From NCBI RefSeq assembly GCF_000380245.2, contig NZ_HG428741.1, positions 2,301,665-2,365,664 of the forward strand: a DNA stretch of 64,000 bases, written 5' to 3'. The translations under genes and the position numbers were made by a program. This stretch comes from Bacillus massiliigorillae. Its GTDB lineage: Bacteria; Bacillota; Bacilli; Bacillales; DSM-1321. This document shows, piece after piece, positions 27,848 to 37,918 of this stretch. The stretch's first letter is position 1; every line of letters begins with the position of its first letter. The notes beneath the pieces are model-generated. The model was not told where the DNA came from. It was given only the letters and a program-made list of their open reading frames with translations, and searched no databases.

Positions 27848-28813
27848 TTACGCTTCTGTTGTTCGATCCATAATATGATTATTTCGATGAGGTACATACT
27901 CTGTTGGTCCCCACATTGTAAGTCCGAGCGCTAATTCCTCTTCTTTCCACTCAATTGGTTCCCAATCTGGGTCAAAAATTAAATAACCATTGCTGAATAA
28001 TTCTACTCGATGCCCGCTTCCAGGATCTCGTACATAAGTGAAAAGTGCCTGACTAATGCCATGCTTTCCAGGACCTGAATCTGGGGTTATTCCATGTTCA
28101 CGTAAAATATCACAAGCCCTAAGTACATCTTGAGCGTTGTCTAACCAATATGCCACATGATGTAATCTTGCAGGCGTTGGGGCATTTGGTTCAGCCATTA
28201 CTGCAATATCGTGAACAAGAGGCGTAACACTCATCCATCCACTAATCACTTGACCGTTATCTAAGCGAATATATTCTCGCATTTTAAAACCTAATTGCTC
28301 CGCTAACCAATTATGAGCAGCCCCTGGATCATGTGAAGTCCATATATTTACATGATCAATTCTGCGGGGAGAGATGCCTCGATTCCATGATTTATACGTT
28401 TGATTCTTCAATACTGATCGTTCACCTTCAGGAGCAAGTGGTTTTTCAACATCATAATATAATTCAAACTTATGACCAGTTGGCATTTGAAAGCTAATTG
28501 CATCCCCTTGGCCTGCTTCTTGACCTTTCGGAATTTTCCGAACTACATTATCAGTTTTTTTCAATATGTGTTCAAATAATTCCACGTCCTCTGGACGCTT
28601 CACTCGCCATCCAATATGGTCCATATAAGCTCGGTCTCCAGCTTTAAGTATAAGACTATGATGCTCAAACTCCCCGTTGGCACGTAAGTATACAGTGTCA
28701 CTTGATCGCTCAGTAATTTCCAAGCCGATTACCTCATGAAAAAACCAAAGTGATTTCTCCAAATTTGGCGTCACTAATGAAACATGTCCTAATTTTGCAA
28801 TTTCTGGATTCAT
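27848..28813 (-). CDS. Extradiol catechol-type dioxygenase (type I, two VOC domains; HsaC/BphC-like)
   Basis: This 321-residue Fe(II) enzyme opens the ring of a catecholic substrate by meta-cleavage. Two VOC modules are seen: an N-terminal one ('KLGHVSLVTPNLEKSLWFF') and a catalytic C-terminal one. The likely iron ligands are His in 'RIDHVNIWT', His in 'RLHHVAYWL' and Glu in 'HRVELFSNG', the standard two-His one-Glu set. 'ARLHHVAYWLDNAQDVLRA' resembles ring-cleaving enzymes of the biphenyl and steroid pathways. It sits 24 nt after the monooxygenase gene. The actual substrate is unknown. Confidence 0.88.
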   Translation of the reverse strand: MNPEIAKLGHVSLVTPNLEKSLWFFHEVIGLEITERSSDTVYLRANGEFEHHSLILKAGDRAYMDHIGWRVKRPEDVELFEHILKKTDNVVRKIPKGQEAGQGDAISFQMPTGHKFELYYDVEKPLAPEGERSVLKNQTYKSWNRGISPRRIDHVNIWTSHDPGAAHNWLAEQLGFKMREYIRLDNGQVISGWMSVTPLVHDIAVMAEPNAPTPARLHHVAYWLDNAQDVLRACDILREHGITPDSGPGKHGISQALFTYVRDPGSGHRVELFSNGYLIFDPDWEPIEWKEEELALGLTMWGPTEYVPHRNNHIMDRTTEA

Positions 28814-28837
28814 ATTATCCCTACTTTCATAAATGGT

Positions 28838-30049
28838 TTACAAAAAATCTTTATTCGGTTCTAATCCGCACAGTGAACGACCATAGGTTTCCAGTTGTGA
28901 TGACGGTAAAATCGCTCCATGGACATACATCGACCAAAAATCACGAAATACCCGCTGTAATGGGTTCCCATCGTAAATATAAGATCCCCCGCTAGCACCG
29001 ATTAAAATATCAAGGGCTTCCTTACAATATTCCACGGCTATCCCCATATCTCCATTCACTTTAACTCTAGTTTTAACATCCATATATTTACCACTTTCAG
29101 CAAAAGCATCAAGTTCATCTGCAACGCGATAAAAATGCATTGCTGCCGAGTCAATTTTCAATGATGCTTCTGAAAGCTGTAAATGTGTAACAGGAGCTTC
29201 GATTTGTTTATTGTAAAACGTATAGCTTATTCTACGATTTGGAAGCCTTTCCATAAATAAATCCAAGGCAGCTCGCGCTATCCCTAAAGCTGGAGCTGAT
29301 AATGACAAGTTCAGAGCTGGAAAGAGCGCAGTATTATATAATGACTCATCTCGGAGATGTTTGGATTGAAAGTTCCCGTTTTTTGCCTCTGATAAAGATA
29401 CACAACGATGATCAGGTATAAATGTATCTTTTATTATGACACTATGGCTAGATGTACCTCTCATACCAAGTGTATGCCAATCATCACCGATTTCTATATC
29501 TTTAAAAGGTAACGTGATCAAACCTTGATCAACGATGACGCCAGCCTCATCAACAATTGGCATCCCAAAATATCCCCATGTTGCATGGACGCTACCAGAG
29601 CAAAACATCCATTTTCCCTGATCGATGTAATAACCTCCATCAACGCGGCGAACTGAGATTTCTCGAGGTTCAAATACACCAGCAAATACGACATCTGTCC
29701 CTTGGCCATAAATCTCTTGATGTGTTTTTTCAGAAAAGGATTCCGCTATCATTAATTCACGAATATTACAAAGAGAATATACCCAGCCAGTCGACCCGCA
29801 ACCGCGTGAAATCTCGACAAGACAATCTAAATATGTTCTAATATTCGCTTGATGACCACCATATCTTTTTGGACGAAGGATTTTGAAGAGCCCTTCATCT
29901 TTCATTGCAGCAATGACATCTTCTGGTACTCTTCGAAGTTCTTCCGTCTCGCAAGCTCGTTCACGTAATTTTGAAACAAAGCTCTTTGCCCTTTCTACTA
30001 GTCCCTCATTGGTTTGCAATAAATCAATCTCTGAAAGATTATTTTTCAT
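28838..30049 (-). CDS. Flavin-dependent monooxygenase, acyl-CoA dehydrogenase fold (HsaA/HpaB-like)
   Basis: A 403-residue oxygenase component that uses reduced flavin to hydroxylate a phenol to a catechol. The acyl-CoA-dehydrogenase fold is visible in 'EELRRVPEDVIAAMKDEGLFKILRPKRYGG' (part 'RRVPEDVIAAMKDEGLF'), 'RGCGSTGWVYSL' and 'DWHTLGMRGTSSHSVII'. 'ALDILIGASGGSYIYDGNPLQR' (part 'GASGGSYIYDGNPLQR') is the C-terminal signature. AAAGGAG precedes the ATG. Its reductase partner, dioxygenase and hydrolase are encoded beside it, giving the same set as mycobacterial HsaABCD. Confidence 0.87.
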   Translation of the reverse strand: MKNNLSEIDLLQTNEGLVERAKSFVSKLRERACETEELRRVPEDVIAAMKDEGLFKILRPKRYGGHQANIRTYLDCLVEISRGCGSTGWVYSLCNIRELMIAESFSEKTHQEIYGQGTDVVFAGVFEPREISVRRVDGGYYIDQGKWMFCSGSVHATWGYFGMPIVDEAGVIVDQGLITLPFKDIEIGDDWHTLGMRGTSSHSVIIKDTFIPDHRCVSLSEAKNGNFQSKHLRDESLYNTALFPALNLSLSAPALGIARAALDLFMERLPNRRISYTFYNKQIEAPVTHLQLSEASLKIDSAAMHFYRVADELDAFAESGKYMDVKTRVKVNGDMGIAVEYCKEALDILIGASGGSYIYDGNPLQRVFRDFWSMYVHGAILPSSQLETYGRSLCGLEPNKDFL

Positions 30050-30076
30050 GAATTTATTCTCCTTTACTCAAATGAT

Positions 30077-30916
30077 TTATAGCTCTTCTCCTAAGAAATC
30101 CGATACTAACTTAATAAACTCTTTTTTTCTTTCTACTTGCACCCAATGGCCACAACGATCGAAAACATGCAATTGTACGTTTGGTAGATGCTTCAAAAAT
30201 TGGATACTCCCTTCATATGGGACAAAGCGATCATCACGTCCATGAAGAAGTAAAAACGGATGATTCATTCTTCTAAGCGCTGATGGAGGTATGGTCATAA
30301 AAGGAGGAATTTTAAACATAGATTCATATGATTTTTTAACTTCGACACGCATAACCTCTTGATACCGCTCCTCAGTAATTGATTTTAGTTTGTCACCAAG
30401 TACTTCCTCATCGTACACAAACCATCTAAATAAGTTTTCAAGTGCAATAGGAGTTGGATCTTTATAAAAGTTAGACATCCTATAAAGCTCTGGTGTAGGT
30501 TCTGTCGAAGCACCTGCGCTCCCCATCAGAATAACGCGATTAAAACGTTCTGGCATATCCATTATTAGATTAAGAGTAAGAGCTCCTCCCATTGAATTCC
30601 CTACAAGGTGCGCTTTATCTATACCAAGTTCATCCATCAAAGCTGCGATTTGGTTAACCCTTTGACGCATCCATCCTAACATATCTGTTGGAGGTTCCTC
30701 AGGATGGTCTGTACTCCCAAATCCCCGAATATCAGGAGCTAATACATGGTATCTATCACAAAATGTAGGTAAGACATCCTTCCAATTCGACATAGCAGTT
30801 GCTCCAGGACCACCGCCATGAAGAAATATGACTGTTTCCTTGTTTTGTTCTCCTCCTTCATGAAGAACTGTTTCGTAACTTCCTGTTCGAATTTTTCTCG
30901 TTGAAATCATTGACAT
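30077..30916 (-). CDS. Alpha/beta hydrolase, meta-cleavage product hydrolase (HsaD/MhpC-like)
   Basis: The hydrolase splits the C-C bond of the ring-opened product. The nucleophile lies in 'LVGNSMGGALTL', the acid in 'HGRDDRFVPYEG' and the histidine in 'CGHWVQVERKKEF', with oxyanion motif 'HGGGPGATAMSNW' as in MhpC and BphD. The start at 30916 (279 residues) is preferred because it follows GGGTGG by 8 nt; an in-frame ATG at 30982 would add 22 residues without a ribosome site. It is the first enzyme gene of the cluster, 27 nt before the monooxygenase. Confidence 0.86.
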   Translation of the reverse strand: MSMISTRKIRTGSYETVLHEGGEQNKETVIFLHGGGPGATAMSNWKDVLPTFCDRYHVLAPDIRGFGSTDHPEEPPTDMLGWMRQRVNQIAALMDELGIDKAHLVGNSMGGALTLNLIMDMPERFNRVILMGSAGASTEPTPELYRMSNFYKDPTPIALENLFRWFVYDEEVLGDKLKSITEERYQEVMRVEVKKSYESMFKIPPFMTIPPSALRRMNHPFLLLHGRDDRFVPYEGSIQFLKHLPNVQLHVFDRCGHWVQVERKKEFIKLVSDFLGEEL

Positions 30917-31170
30917 ATAGCTTTCCACCCTTTCTGTTAAAATGTAAAGTTTTACTCGCTTGTTCAATTTAAGCGCTTTCATGTAGCGGTTAATAGAATT
31001 ATAGAAAAATGGAGGGCTCGAAAACTAGAGATAAAATCATATGGAATTATACGAGAAATTAGTAATTTTTTATTGGTTTTGTTTTTACAAAGATAAAAAA
31101 AGCTCCAGATTTATGGGAAGTACCCATCAAATCCGCAGCTGCTTTTCAAAAATAACTTATATATTCTAAT

Positions 31171-33054
31171 TTATTCTATTTCTAATTCTCCTAATGCGAT
31201 CAAGGCTTCCAATATTAGAAACAGCTGGTGACTATCTTTAGGATCACGGAGATCTCTGTTAATGACAGATTCTATTTTTTGTAACCGGTATAATAATCCA
31301 CTCATGGATAACGAGAGATCTCTCATCGTCTGCTCTAATCTTCCACCATTCGACAAAAAAACATAAAGTGTTTTAATAAGCTTGATATTAGGGGATTCAT
31401 CATCATAAATGGGCCCCAATAATAGCTTTGCCATTGATTTAACTTCACTTTCATTTGTTGACTTAATCAATACCCCTACAACACCCAAGTCGTCATAAGA
31501 GACAGCTTTCTTCGTTGTAGTCATTCTTAGTGCTAATACTGCTTCATCATGATATTGGGAAACATTTTCGATTTGTTTACCTTCTGAGCTAATCCCGATT
31601 TTAATTATACAATTTTTAAATATTTTTTCTAAATTTTTAGATAATTCTTTGAATATTTTAATTATGTCATTTTTTTTAACAACATCATTATTAACTAAAA
31701 AAACTACATTCCCCTCACGTTGGCCAATCAATACGTCATGATTTCGTTCTTTAAAAAACAGTAAGGCTGTTTCTAATATTTGTTCATAAAGTAGAAATTC
31801 ATCATTCATATGATTTAATTGTTTATGGTGATAACCTAATACAATAATACGAAATGGTTTTGCAAGATCAATATTAACGTATATTCCTCGCTTAAGAATT
31901 TCTTTTCGCAATAAGTATTGTTTATTTAATAATTGCTCCAGAAAATTCCCTTTCATCCTTTCGAATGATTCAAAGCTTGTCTTCTCGTTCAAAAGAAATA
32001 AAGAAACAGCATTAGCGACCCTTTCAAGTATCAAAAAATCATTTTCCCGATATAAATTTTCACCTTCAATATAGATTAAAGTACTGTAACCAATGATTTG
32101 TTTTCTTACAATAACTGGTGCAATAAGACGTTTTTGTTGCTCTGTACTGATTACCGCGTTCCTTTCTAAAGAATTTAATTCATAGCCAGCACCGTTAAAT
32201 AAAGATTCGGGTGATTTCTGTATACGCCCCTTAAAGTCCTGTTCCAACTTCATAAAATCTTCCTCTGTTAATCCCGAGTATGCAAGTGTTCGAAAATTCA
32301 AATCATAGATCATGCAAGGGATATCTGATATCTCATGTACGATATCGGTAATATTTTGTAGATTATTGCCATCTATAATTTCTTCCGTTAGCCTTTTATG
32401 AATATACGATACTTTCGTAATAAAGTTGCGCTGTTCAAGAAGTTGTTCGTATGTATATTCTAGTTCTTTAACAATTGGAGTTTCGTGATAATATTCCAAC
32501 TCTTCTTCGATTTCATCTTCCCAAGAATCTTGTGATTTTAGAACCCATTCACATTTATCGTCACCCCTTCCGACACATGAGACTTCTTTTGCTATAACCG
32601 GATGATTACATACCGTTGTTAAATATCCATTTAAATAACCAACATTCATATGACAAACTTGTGTTTCAGAAATACCGAGACGCTTAATGTGTTCTTCTGC
32701 TTCATAAGACCCTATCCATGTCCCTTTCCCTTTAACACATTTGATCATTTGATCAGACCCAAATTCAAAATCCGCCTCATATACTATGCTTTTTATATAT
32801 CCGTTCAGATGGTGATAAACAGGTCCCTGTTTCAGCAATGCCTCTAATGAAGATCCATTTGCTATTTCTTTTTTCGCATCACTGGTTCCCATTTCCCATC
32901 CATACCGTAGCAAAAAGCCTTTCATTCTTTTCATACCTATATTATTAATAAGTTCTTTTCTTAAAATTCCGAATGCAGAGGAATAGATGGATAACATACG
33001 ATCCTTCTGCTGTAATTGAGGACTGTCCGATTGACCTGAAACTTCAATAATCAT
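31171..33054 (-). CDS. Transcriptional regulator with XylR_N/V4R sensor and PucR-type HTH
   Basis: The 627-residue protein starts with an XylR_N activation domain ('FLLRYGWEMGTSDAKKEI', about residues 47-64) and a V4R small-molecule domain with 'GYLNGYLTTVCNHPV' and 'KEVSCVGRGDDKCEWV'. A GAF-like central part is followed by a CdaR/PucR C-terminus, 'QTMRDLSLSMSGLLYRLQKIE', the HTH_30 motif. No AAA+ domain is present, so it does not depend on sigma-54, unlike classical XylR or DmpR. V4R domains bind aromatics, so it probably activates the meta-cleavage genes located 188 bp downstream on the same strand. Confidence 0.85.
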   Translation of the reverse strand: MIIEVSGQSDSPQLQQKDRMLSIYSSAFGILRKELINNIGMKRMKGFLLRYGWEMGTSDAKKEIANGSSLEALLKQGPVYHHLNGYIKSIVYEADFEFGSDQMIKCVKGKGTWIGSYEAEEHIKRLGISETQVCHMNVGYLNGYLTTVCNHPVIAKEVSCVGRGDDKCEWVLKSQDSWEDEIEEELEYYHETPIVKELEYTYEQLLEQRNFITKVSYIHKRLTEEIIDGNNLQNITDIVHEISDIPCMIYDLNFRTLAYSGLTEEDFMKLEQDFKGRIQKSPESLFNGAGYELNSLERNAVISTEQQKRLIAPVIVRKQIIGYSTLIYIEGENLYRENDFLILERVANAVSLFLLNEKTSFESFERMKGNFLEQLLNKQYLLRKEILKRGIYVNIDLAKPFRIIVLGYHHKQLNHMNDEFLLYEQILETALLFFKERNHDVLIGQREGNVVFLVNNDVVKKNDIIKIFKELSKNLEKIFKNCIIKIGISSEGKQIENVSQYHDEAVLALRMTTTKKAVSYDDLGVVGVLIKSTNESEVKSMAKLLLGPIYDDESPNIKLIKTLYVFLSNGGRLEQTMRDLSLSMSGLLYRLQKIESVINRDLRDPKDSHQLFLILEALIALGELEIE

Positions 33055-33552
33055 TGTAAGAACATCCTTTCACTATTTTTTATAAACCAATTTCAATTCG
33101 TCGAAACTCCATCATACATTACCTGTTAGAGTTATCGAAAAAAAACAAAAATTATTCTCTAATCAAACTGCATGTTTAATGATTCAACGATATTTTTTAT
33201 TTCATTCTCGCTTCTTTAGCTTATTTCCTTTCAAGTAAAGAAAAAAATTTTCTTTTGAGCTGACATATTTTATAGCATAACCGACAATCACATGACCAAA
33301 GGCTTTAACTGCTAAAGTTCCCCAGTGCTCTGCTAGTTGCTGAACATCTTACAAATAACTCTTACGCTTCTTTATCTACGTAAAGTTGAGACTAAAATCC
33401 TTCAAATGATTGTGTAATTTCATTAATAAAAAACAGAATATTTCGTTTTTATTATTGACAAACATACCACACACAAGTTAAATTTCCATTATAAAGAGAT
33501 ATTGTTCACTATTTGTTGAAATTTCTTTTTGTAGAATAGGAGGCCATTATTC
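33055..33552. other. 498-bp intergenic region with promoter for the FAD monooxygenase
   Basis: TTGACA at 33455-33460 and TTAAAT at 33478-33483 (17-nt spacer) form a promoter for the plus-strand gene at 33553. On the minus strand around 33255-33345 a short open stretch ('LAEHWGTLAVKAFGHVIVGY') reads like a remnant of a small hydrophobic protein, without a start codon. Confidence 0.5.
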
Positions 33553-34755
33553 ATGACAAAAATCAGTGACATTATTGTAGTTGGTGGAGGAATCGGTGGT
33601 TTAGCCGCAGCACTTTCTATCGTACAACGAACAAACAAGTCCGTAACGGTAATAGAACAAGCTGCTGAATTTGGAGAAGTTGGCGCTGGTATTCAATTAG
33701 CACCTAATGCTCTATTTGTATTAGATCAACTAGGTGTAAAAGAAGAAATTGCAAAAGTTGCTGTATTCCCCAAACGTCTCGTTTTGAAAGATGTATATAC
33801 AGCAAAAGAAGTTGCTGTTTTAGATTTAACGGAAGGCTTCCAAGAACATTTTAAACACCCATATATTGTACTTCATCGTTCTGATTTACACCGGGTATTA
33901 TTCGAAGCATGTCAAAAACAAGATCGTATCCAATTTATGAACAATCAAAGCATCCAAAGTGTTCAGCAAACAGATGGGCAAGCAAGCGTTACAAACCAAA
34001 ATGGTGAAATATATAGGGCTGAAGCTGTCATTGGTGCAGATGGTTTAAAATCTAACGTTCGTAAATTATTTTCAAATGATAAACCAATTTGCTCCGAATA
34101 TGTGGCATATCGCGGTACGATTCCAATTGAGGAAATCACTTCAAAAGATGATGTAGCTATGGATGATGTAATCATGTGGATTGGTCCAAACCTACATTTA
34201 GTTCAATATCCTGTACGTCGTGGTGAACTTTATAATCAAGTAGTGGTTTTTAAAACATATGATTACAAACCAAATGGTGACTGGGGTACACCAGAAGAAA
34301 TGGCAAAGCGTTTTAAAGGAGCACATCCATTAGTAGTGCGTGCATTAGATTTTATTTCAACACAATTCCGTTGGCCAATGTTTGACCGTTTGCCAATTGA
34401 AAATTGGACAGAAGGTAACGTGACACTATTAGGTGATGCTGCACATCCAATGTTACAATATTTAGCGCAAGGTGGTGTACAAGCACTTGAAGATGCCTAT
34501 GTTCTAGGCGAAGCACTAGAAATAAAAGCAACGTACAATGAAGCTTTTAAGCACTATCAAGCTGAAAGACAGCCTCGTAGTGCAATGGTTCAAACATCAG
34601 CTCGTAAATGGGGACAAATTATTCACGCGGAAGAAGATGGTGTCACAACTTTATTGCGTGATACGATTTTTAATAACCATAAAGCCACAAACTATGAAGT
34701 AGCAGACTTTTTATACAACTACTTCAACGTTCGAAAAGGCAAAGTAAAAGCTTAA
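33553..34755 (+). CDS. FAD-dependent aromatic monooxygenase (salicylate/3-hydroxybenzoate hydroxylase type)
   Basis: A 400-residue class A flavoprotein monooxygenase. 'VVGGGIGGLAAALSIVQRT' (residues 9-27) binds the ADP of FAD, 'GADGLKSNVRKL' is the DG motif and 'LLGDAAHPMLQYLAQGGVQALEDAYVL' (GD motif; part 'GDAAHPMLQYLAQG') completes the site. The closest well-known types are salicylate 1-hydroxylase and 3-hydroxybenzoate 6-hydroxylase. It is divergent from the meta-cleavage regulator, which suggests that it feeds or parallels that pathway. No gentisate dioxygenase is in the window. Confidence 0.87.
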   Translation: MTKISDIIVVGGGIGGLAAALSIVQRTNKSVTVIEQAAEFGEVGAGIQLAPNALFVLDQLGVKEEIAKVAVFPKRLVLKDVYTAKEVAVLDLTEGFQEHFKHPYIVLHRSDLHRVLFEACQKQDRIQFMNNQSIQSVQQTDGQASVTNQNGEIYRAEAVIGADGLKSNVRKLFSNDKPICSEYVAYRGTIPIEEITSKDDVAMDDVIMWIGPNLHLVQYPVRRGELYNQVVVFKTYDYKPNGDWGTPEEMAKRFKGAHPLVVRALDFISTQFRWPMFDRLPIENWTEGNVTLLGDAAHPMLQYLAQGGVQALEDAYVLGEALEIKATYNEAFKHYQAERQPRSAMVQTSARKWGQIIHAEEDGVTTLLRDTIFNNHKATNYEVADFLYNYFNVRKGKVKA

Positions 34756-34763
34756 CATTCAAT

Positions 34764-34797
34764 AAAAAGAGATTGTCCAAATATGGACAACCTCTTT
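34764..34797. terminator. Terminator between FAD monooxygenase and sbcC
   Basis: AAAAGAGaTTGTCCa-aata-tGGACAAcCTCTTTT closes two convergent genes. Confidence 0.8.
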
Positions 34798-34803
34798 TCC
34801 ACT

Positions 34804-37800
34804 CTATGATAAGACAAATCTTGTCGTACTGCCGCTTTGACTACCAATTACCTCAAGTCGAGCATCCATTCGCTCTTTTAATTCCGGAACATGTGAAATA
34901 ATACCAACTAAACGACCACTACTTTGAATCTCTAAAAGCGCTTCAATAGCTTGATCTAATGACTCGGGGTCAAGCGTTCCAAACCCTTCATCAATAAACA
35001 TCGTTTCTAAAGAAATGCCACCCGCATTTTGTTGAACAACTGCTGCAAGACCAAGTGCTAGTGAAAGAGACGCTTTAAAGCTCTCACCACCACTTAATGT
35101 TTTAACGTGTCGTTCCATACCAGTATATTGGTCGAATACAGTCAATTCTAATCCACTTTGAACATTTTTACGCGTTGGATCAACCTTCCTTAATAGCTGA
35201 TAACGACCGCTCGTCATCTTCGTTAAACGTTCATTCGCTTCTTGCAGAATATCATCTAAGAAAGCTGCCAAAACATAACGTTCAAATGTTATTTTAAAAG
35301 GATTTTGTCCTTTAGACATATCCGCTAAATGACCTATTGTAACGTATTGCTGTTGTATTTGTTCTTGCTTTGCAATACTATTTGTTAGCTTACTAATAAT
35401 TTTCTCATTTTGTTGGATTTGAAGCATTAACTCACTAATTACCGTACGTTCTCGCTTCATTTCCTCTCCTAATTGCTGTACTTGCTGTTCAATAGAAGCT
35501 ATATCCGGCATTTCAACTCCTTTTAATCCCAGTTCTAAATTATTCAGTAAGTGAGTAACACGTTGAAAATCTTTTTCAAACGCTTCAATCGCTTCTTGAA
35601 TTAGTAACATTTCTGCTTCCGATCGTTTCGCCTCTTTATAAGATTGATATGTCTCAAATCCTTGATTATTCATTTCTTGTTTAAACAGTTCTCTTTCTTC
35701 ATCAAGTTCAATTTGTAAAGATTGCATACTATTTTCATTCGTTTCAATTGCACTTTTCAATTTTGCTTCTTCCGTTAACACTAGTTGCAATGCTACTTGC
35801 TTTTGTTCAAGAACACGCTGAAGCTCGTTTCTTTTTGAAATGGCATTCTGTAATGCCTGCTCAAATGCTCGCTCTGACCGCAGCTCCTCAGGGATTCTTT
35901 CTTCCATCCCTTCTAACCTTGTACTCAATTGAATAAATCGTTCTTTCACTTCATCTTCTTTAGCTTTTGTTTGTTTACTATTCTCATGAAGACTTTCTAT
36001 TTGTTTCTTTAGTTGTTCTAACTGCGATTCTAAACTTAGTAATTCATCTTTTTCTTTTTGAAGTTGAAGCAGGGATTCTGAAGTATTTTTTAATTGTAAA
36101 TTCAACTGCAAAAGTACCGTTTGAAAATCATTTCTTTCAAAGAATGATAATTTTGATTGCAGTAACTCTTCTTGTTTTTCAATACTAGTGTCTAGATTTT
36201 CAATCTGCACGTGCAAACGATACACATCTTGCTGTAACACTTGTGTTTGTTTTTCTAATTTCAAACATTTACTTTTTTGCTTCTCATGGTCTTCTTGAGA
36301 AGCCACACCTGATTTCTGTGAATGTGTAGCTGGATTAGGGTGGGATGTCGATCCACAAACAGCACATGGCTGTCCTTCTCGTAATTCAGTCGCCAAAAGC
36401 AAAGCATGAGACTGAAATAAAGCAGCTTCCATTTCCATCAATACATTTTTTTCTTTTTGGAACGTTTCTTCCATTACATTCAATTCTAATTGCTTCTCAT
36501 TATGAGCTTTTCGAACTTGAATGATTTCAGCATTTGTATCCTTAAATTCTTTTAATAACTGCAACGTCGCTTCCAGTTTCTCATGCTCATGCAAGGTTTC
36601 ACCGTATAGAACAGCTGATTTTTGTGCTTCAGAGATTCGCCCTTCGATTTGTTTCAACAGCTGCTCTGTTTGCTCTGACTTCTTTTCAAGGGCAATGCAG
36701 TTTGCTTTTTCCTCTTGCCAATTCCTTTCGAGAGTCGCTACTTCTTTTTGAAAACTTGCAAATGTAAGTACATCTTTTTGTAGATCTTGTAAGCTAATTA
36801 CTGTAGCTGCTGCTTCTTCTCTTTCTGAAGTTTTATTGGCTTCAATTGTATAAGCTTCTTGACACTGTAGCTTTCTTTTTTCAAGTACATTTGCTTCTTG
36901 TTTTAAAGAATCAACTCTCCCTTTTGTTTCAGTTAACCTTTTTCCAACACGTAAATAAGAATGCTCTTGTTTCTCTAGATTGCTTGCTTTTTGAGCTGCC
37001 TGCAATTCTATTTTCTGATTAGCAATTGTTTCTTTTTTACCTTCTAAGCTTTGCTTTTCTTGTGTGTATTTATTTTTCTCTTCAAATTTAACAAGCAGTT
37101 CTTTTCCATGAAAAATTTCTTTTTGTAATGCTTTTTCCCACGCTTCTTTTAACTTATATTCATTTTGAAGCTTTTCTGTCTCTTCTTTACCCCTTTCCAT
37201 TTCTTCTTCAAGAAGTTCAACAATACGCTGTGGTGCTTCATTCTTTATATCATCTTGATTCCATTCAATACTTGAAATAAGTGTATTTATTTCCATTTGA
37301 ATAAGTTCTTCTTCTTTTTTAATCGTGCTCGCTTCTTCTTTTAACTTTTCTTCAATTTTTTTGTAAATTTGTGTGTGAAACAGTTTTTGAAGAATAACTT
37401 CTTTATCTTTACTTTCAGAAACAAGTAGCTTCTTAAAATCACCTTGTGGAATCATCAAGATCTGCTTAAATTGCGTCGCATCTAAACCGATAATTTCTTT
37501 GATTTTTTCATCTACATCTCTAACATTTGCCGCCAGAATTTCCTTACCATCTTTCGTAATCTCATACAATTCAGCTTTCGCATTAGAGGTCGTAAAGCCT
37601 TCTCCGGACTTCTTCTTTCTATCCTGCATAGGAGATCGCCAAATATAATATGTTTTATCTCTTAGTTGGAACTTCAATGACACTTCAGTTGTCATATCAG
37701 CATCAGCAAAATGACTTCTTAAATCAGTTCCATTACGCTCTTCTCCACTTGCTTTTCCATAAATCGCGAAACTGATTCCGTCAAAAATTGTCGTTTTACC

Positions 37801-37917
37801 TGCTCCTGTTTTTCCTGAAATGACGAACATATTGCGATTGCCTAATTTCGTGAAATCAATTTCCTCTTTAGCAGCATAAGGACCAAAGGCCTGCAATATT
37901 AATTGTAGTGGTCTCAT
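34804..37917 (-). CDS. sbcC: DNA exonuclease subunit SbcC (Rad50-like ATPase)
   Basis: The 1037-residue SMC-like protein pairs with SbcD to cut DNA hairpins and ends. Walker A 'GKTGAGKT' is at residues 35-42, then two long coiled-coil arms surround a zinc hook 'CAVCG' near residue 519. The C-terminal lobe has the ABC signature 'LSGGESFKASLSLALG' and Walker B 'MFIDEGFGTLD'. The gene begins 1 nt after the sbcD stop, as in B. subtilis. Its length is normal for Firmicutes. Confidence 0.97.
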   Translation of the reverse strand: MRPLQLILQAFGPYAAKEEIDFTKLGNRNMFVISGKTGAGKTTIFDGISFAIYGKASGEERNGTDLRSHFADADMTTEVSLKFQLRDKTYYIWRSPMQDRKKKSGEGFTTSNAKAELYEITKDGKEILAANVRDVDEKIKEIIGLDATQFKQILMIPQGDFKKLLVSESKDKEVILQKLFHTQIYKKIEEKLKEEASTIKKEEELIQMEINTLISSIEWNQDDIKNEAPQRIVELLEEEMERGKEETEKLQNEYKLKEAWEKALQKEIFHGKELLVKFEEKNKYTQEKQSLEGKKETIANQKIELQAAQKASNLEKQEHSYLRVGKRLTETKGRVDSLKQEANVLEKRKLQCQEAYTIEANKTSEREEAAATVISLQDLQKDVLTFASFQKEVATLERNWQEEKANCIALEKKSEQTEQLLKQIEGRISEAQKSAVLYGETLHEHEKLEATLQLLKEFKDTNAEIIQVRKAHNEKQLELNVMEETFQKEKNVLMEMEAALFQSHALLLATELREGQPCAVCGSTSHPNPATHSQKSGVASQEDHEKQKSKCLKLEKQTQVLQQDVYRLHVQIENLDTSIEKQEELLQSKLSFFERNDFQTVLLQLNLQLKNTSESLLQLQKEKDELLSLESQLEQLKKQIESLHENSKQTKAKEDEVKERFIQLSTRLEGMEERIPEELRSERAFEQALQNAISKRNELQRVLEQKQVALQLVLTEEAKLKSAIETNENSMQSLQIELDEERELFKQEMNNQGFETYQSYKEAKRSEAEMLLIQEAIEAFEKDFQRVTHLLNNLELGLKGVEMPDIASIEQQVQQLGEEMKRERTVISELMLQIQQNEKIISKLTNSIAKQEQIQQQYVTIGHLADMSKGQNPFKITFERYVLAAFLDDILQEANERLTKMTSGRYQLLRKVDPTRKNVQSGLELTVFDQYTGMERHVKTLSGGESFKASLSLALGLAAVVQQNAGGISLETMFIDEGFGTLDPESLDQAIEALLEIQSSGRLVGIISHVPELKERMDARLEVIGSQSGSTTRFVLS

Positions 37918-37918
37918 C

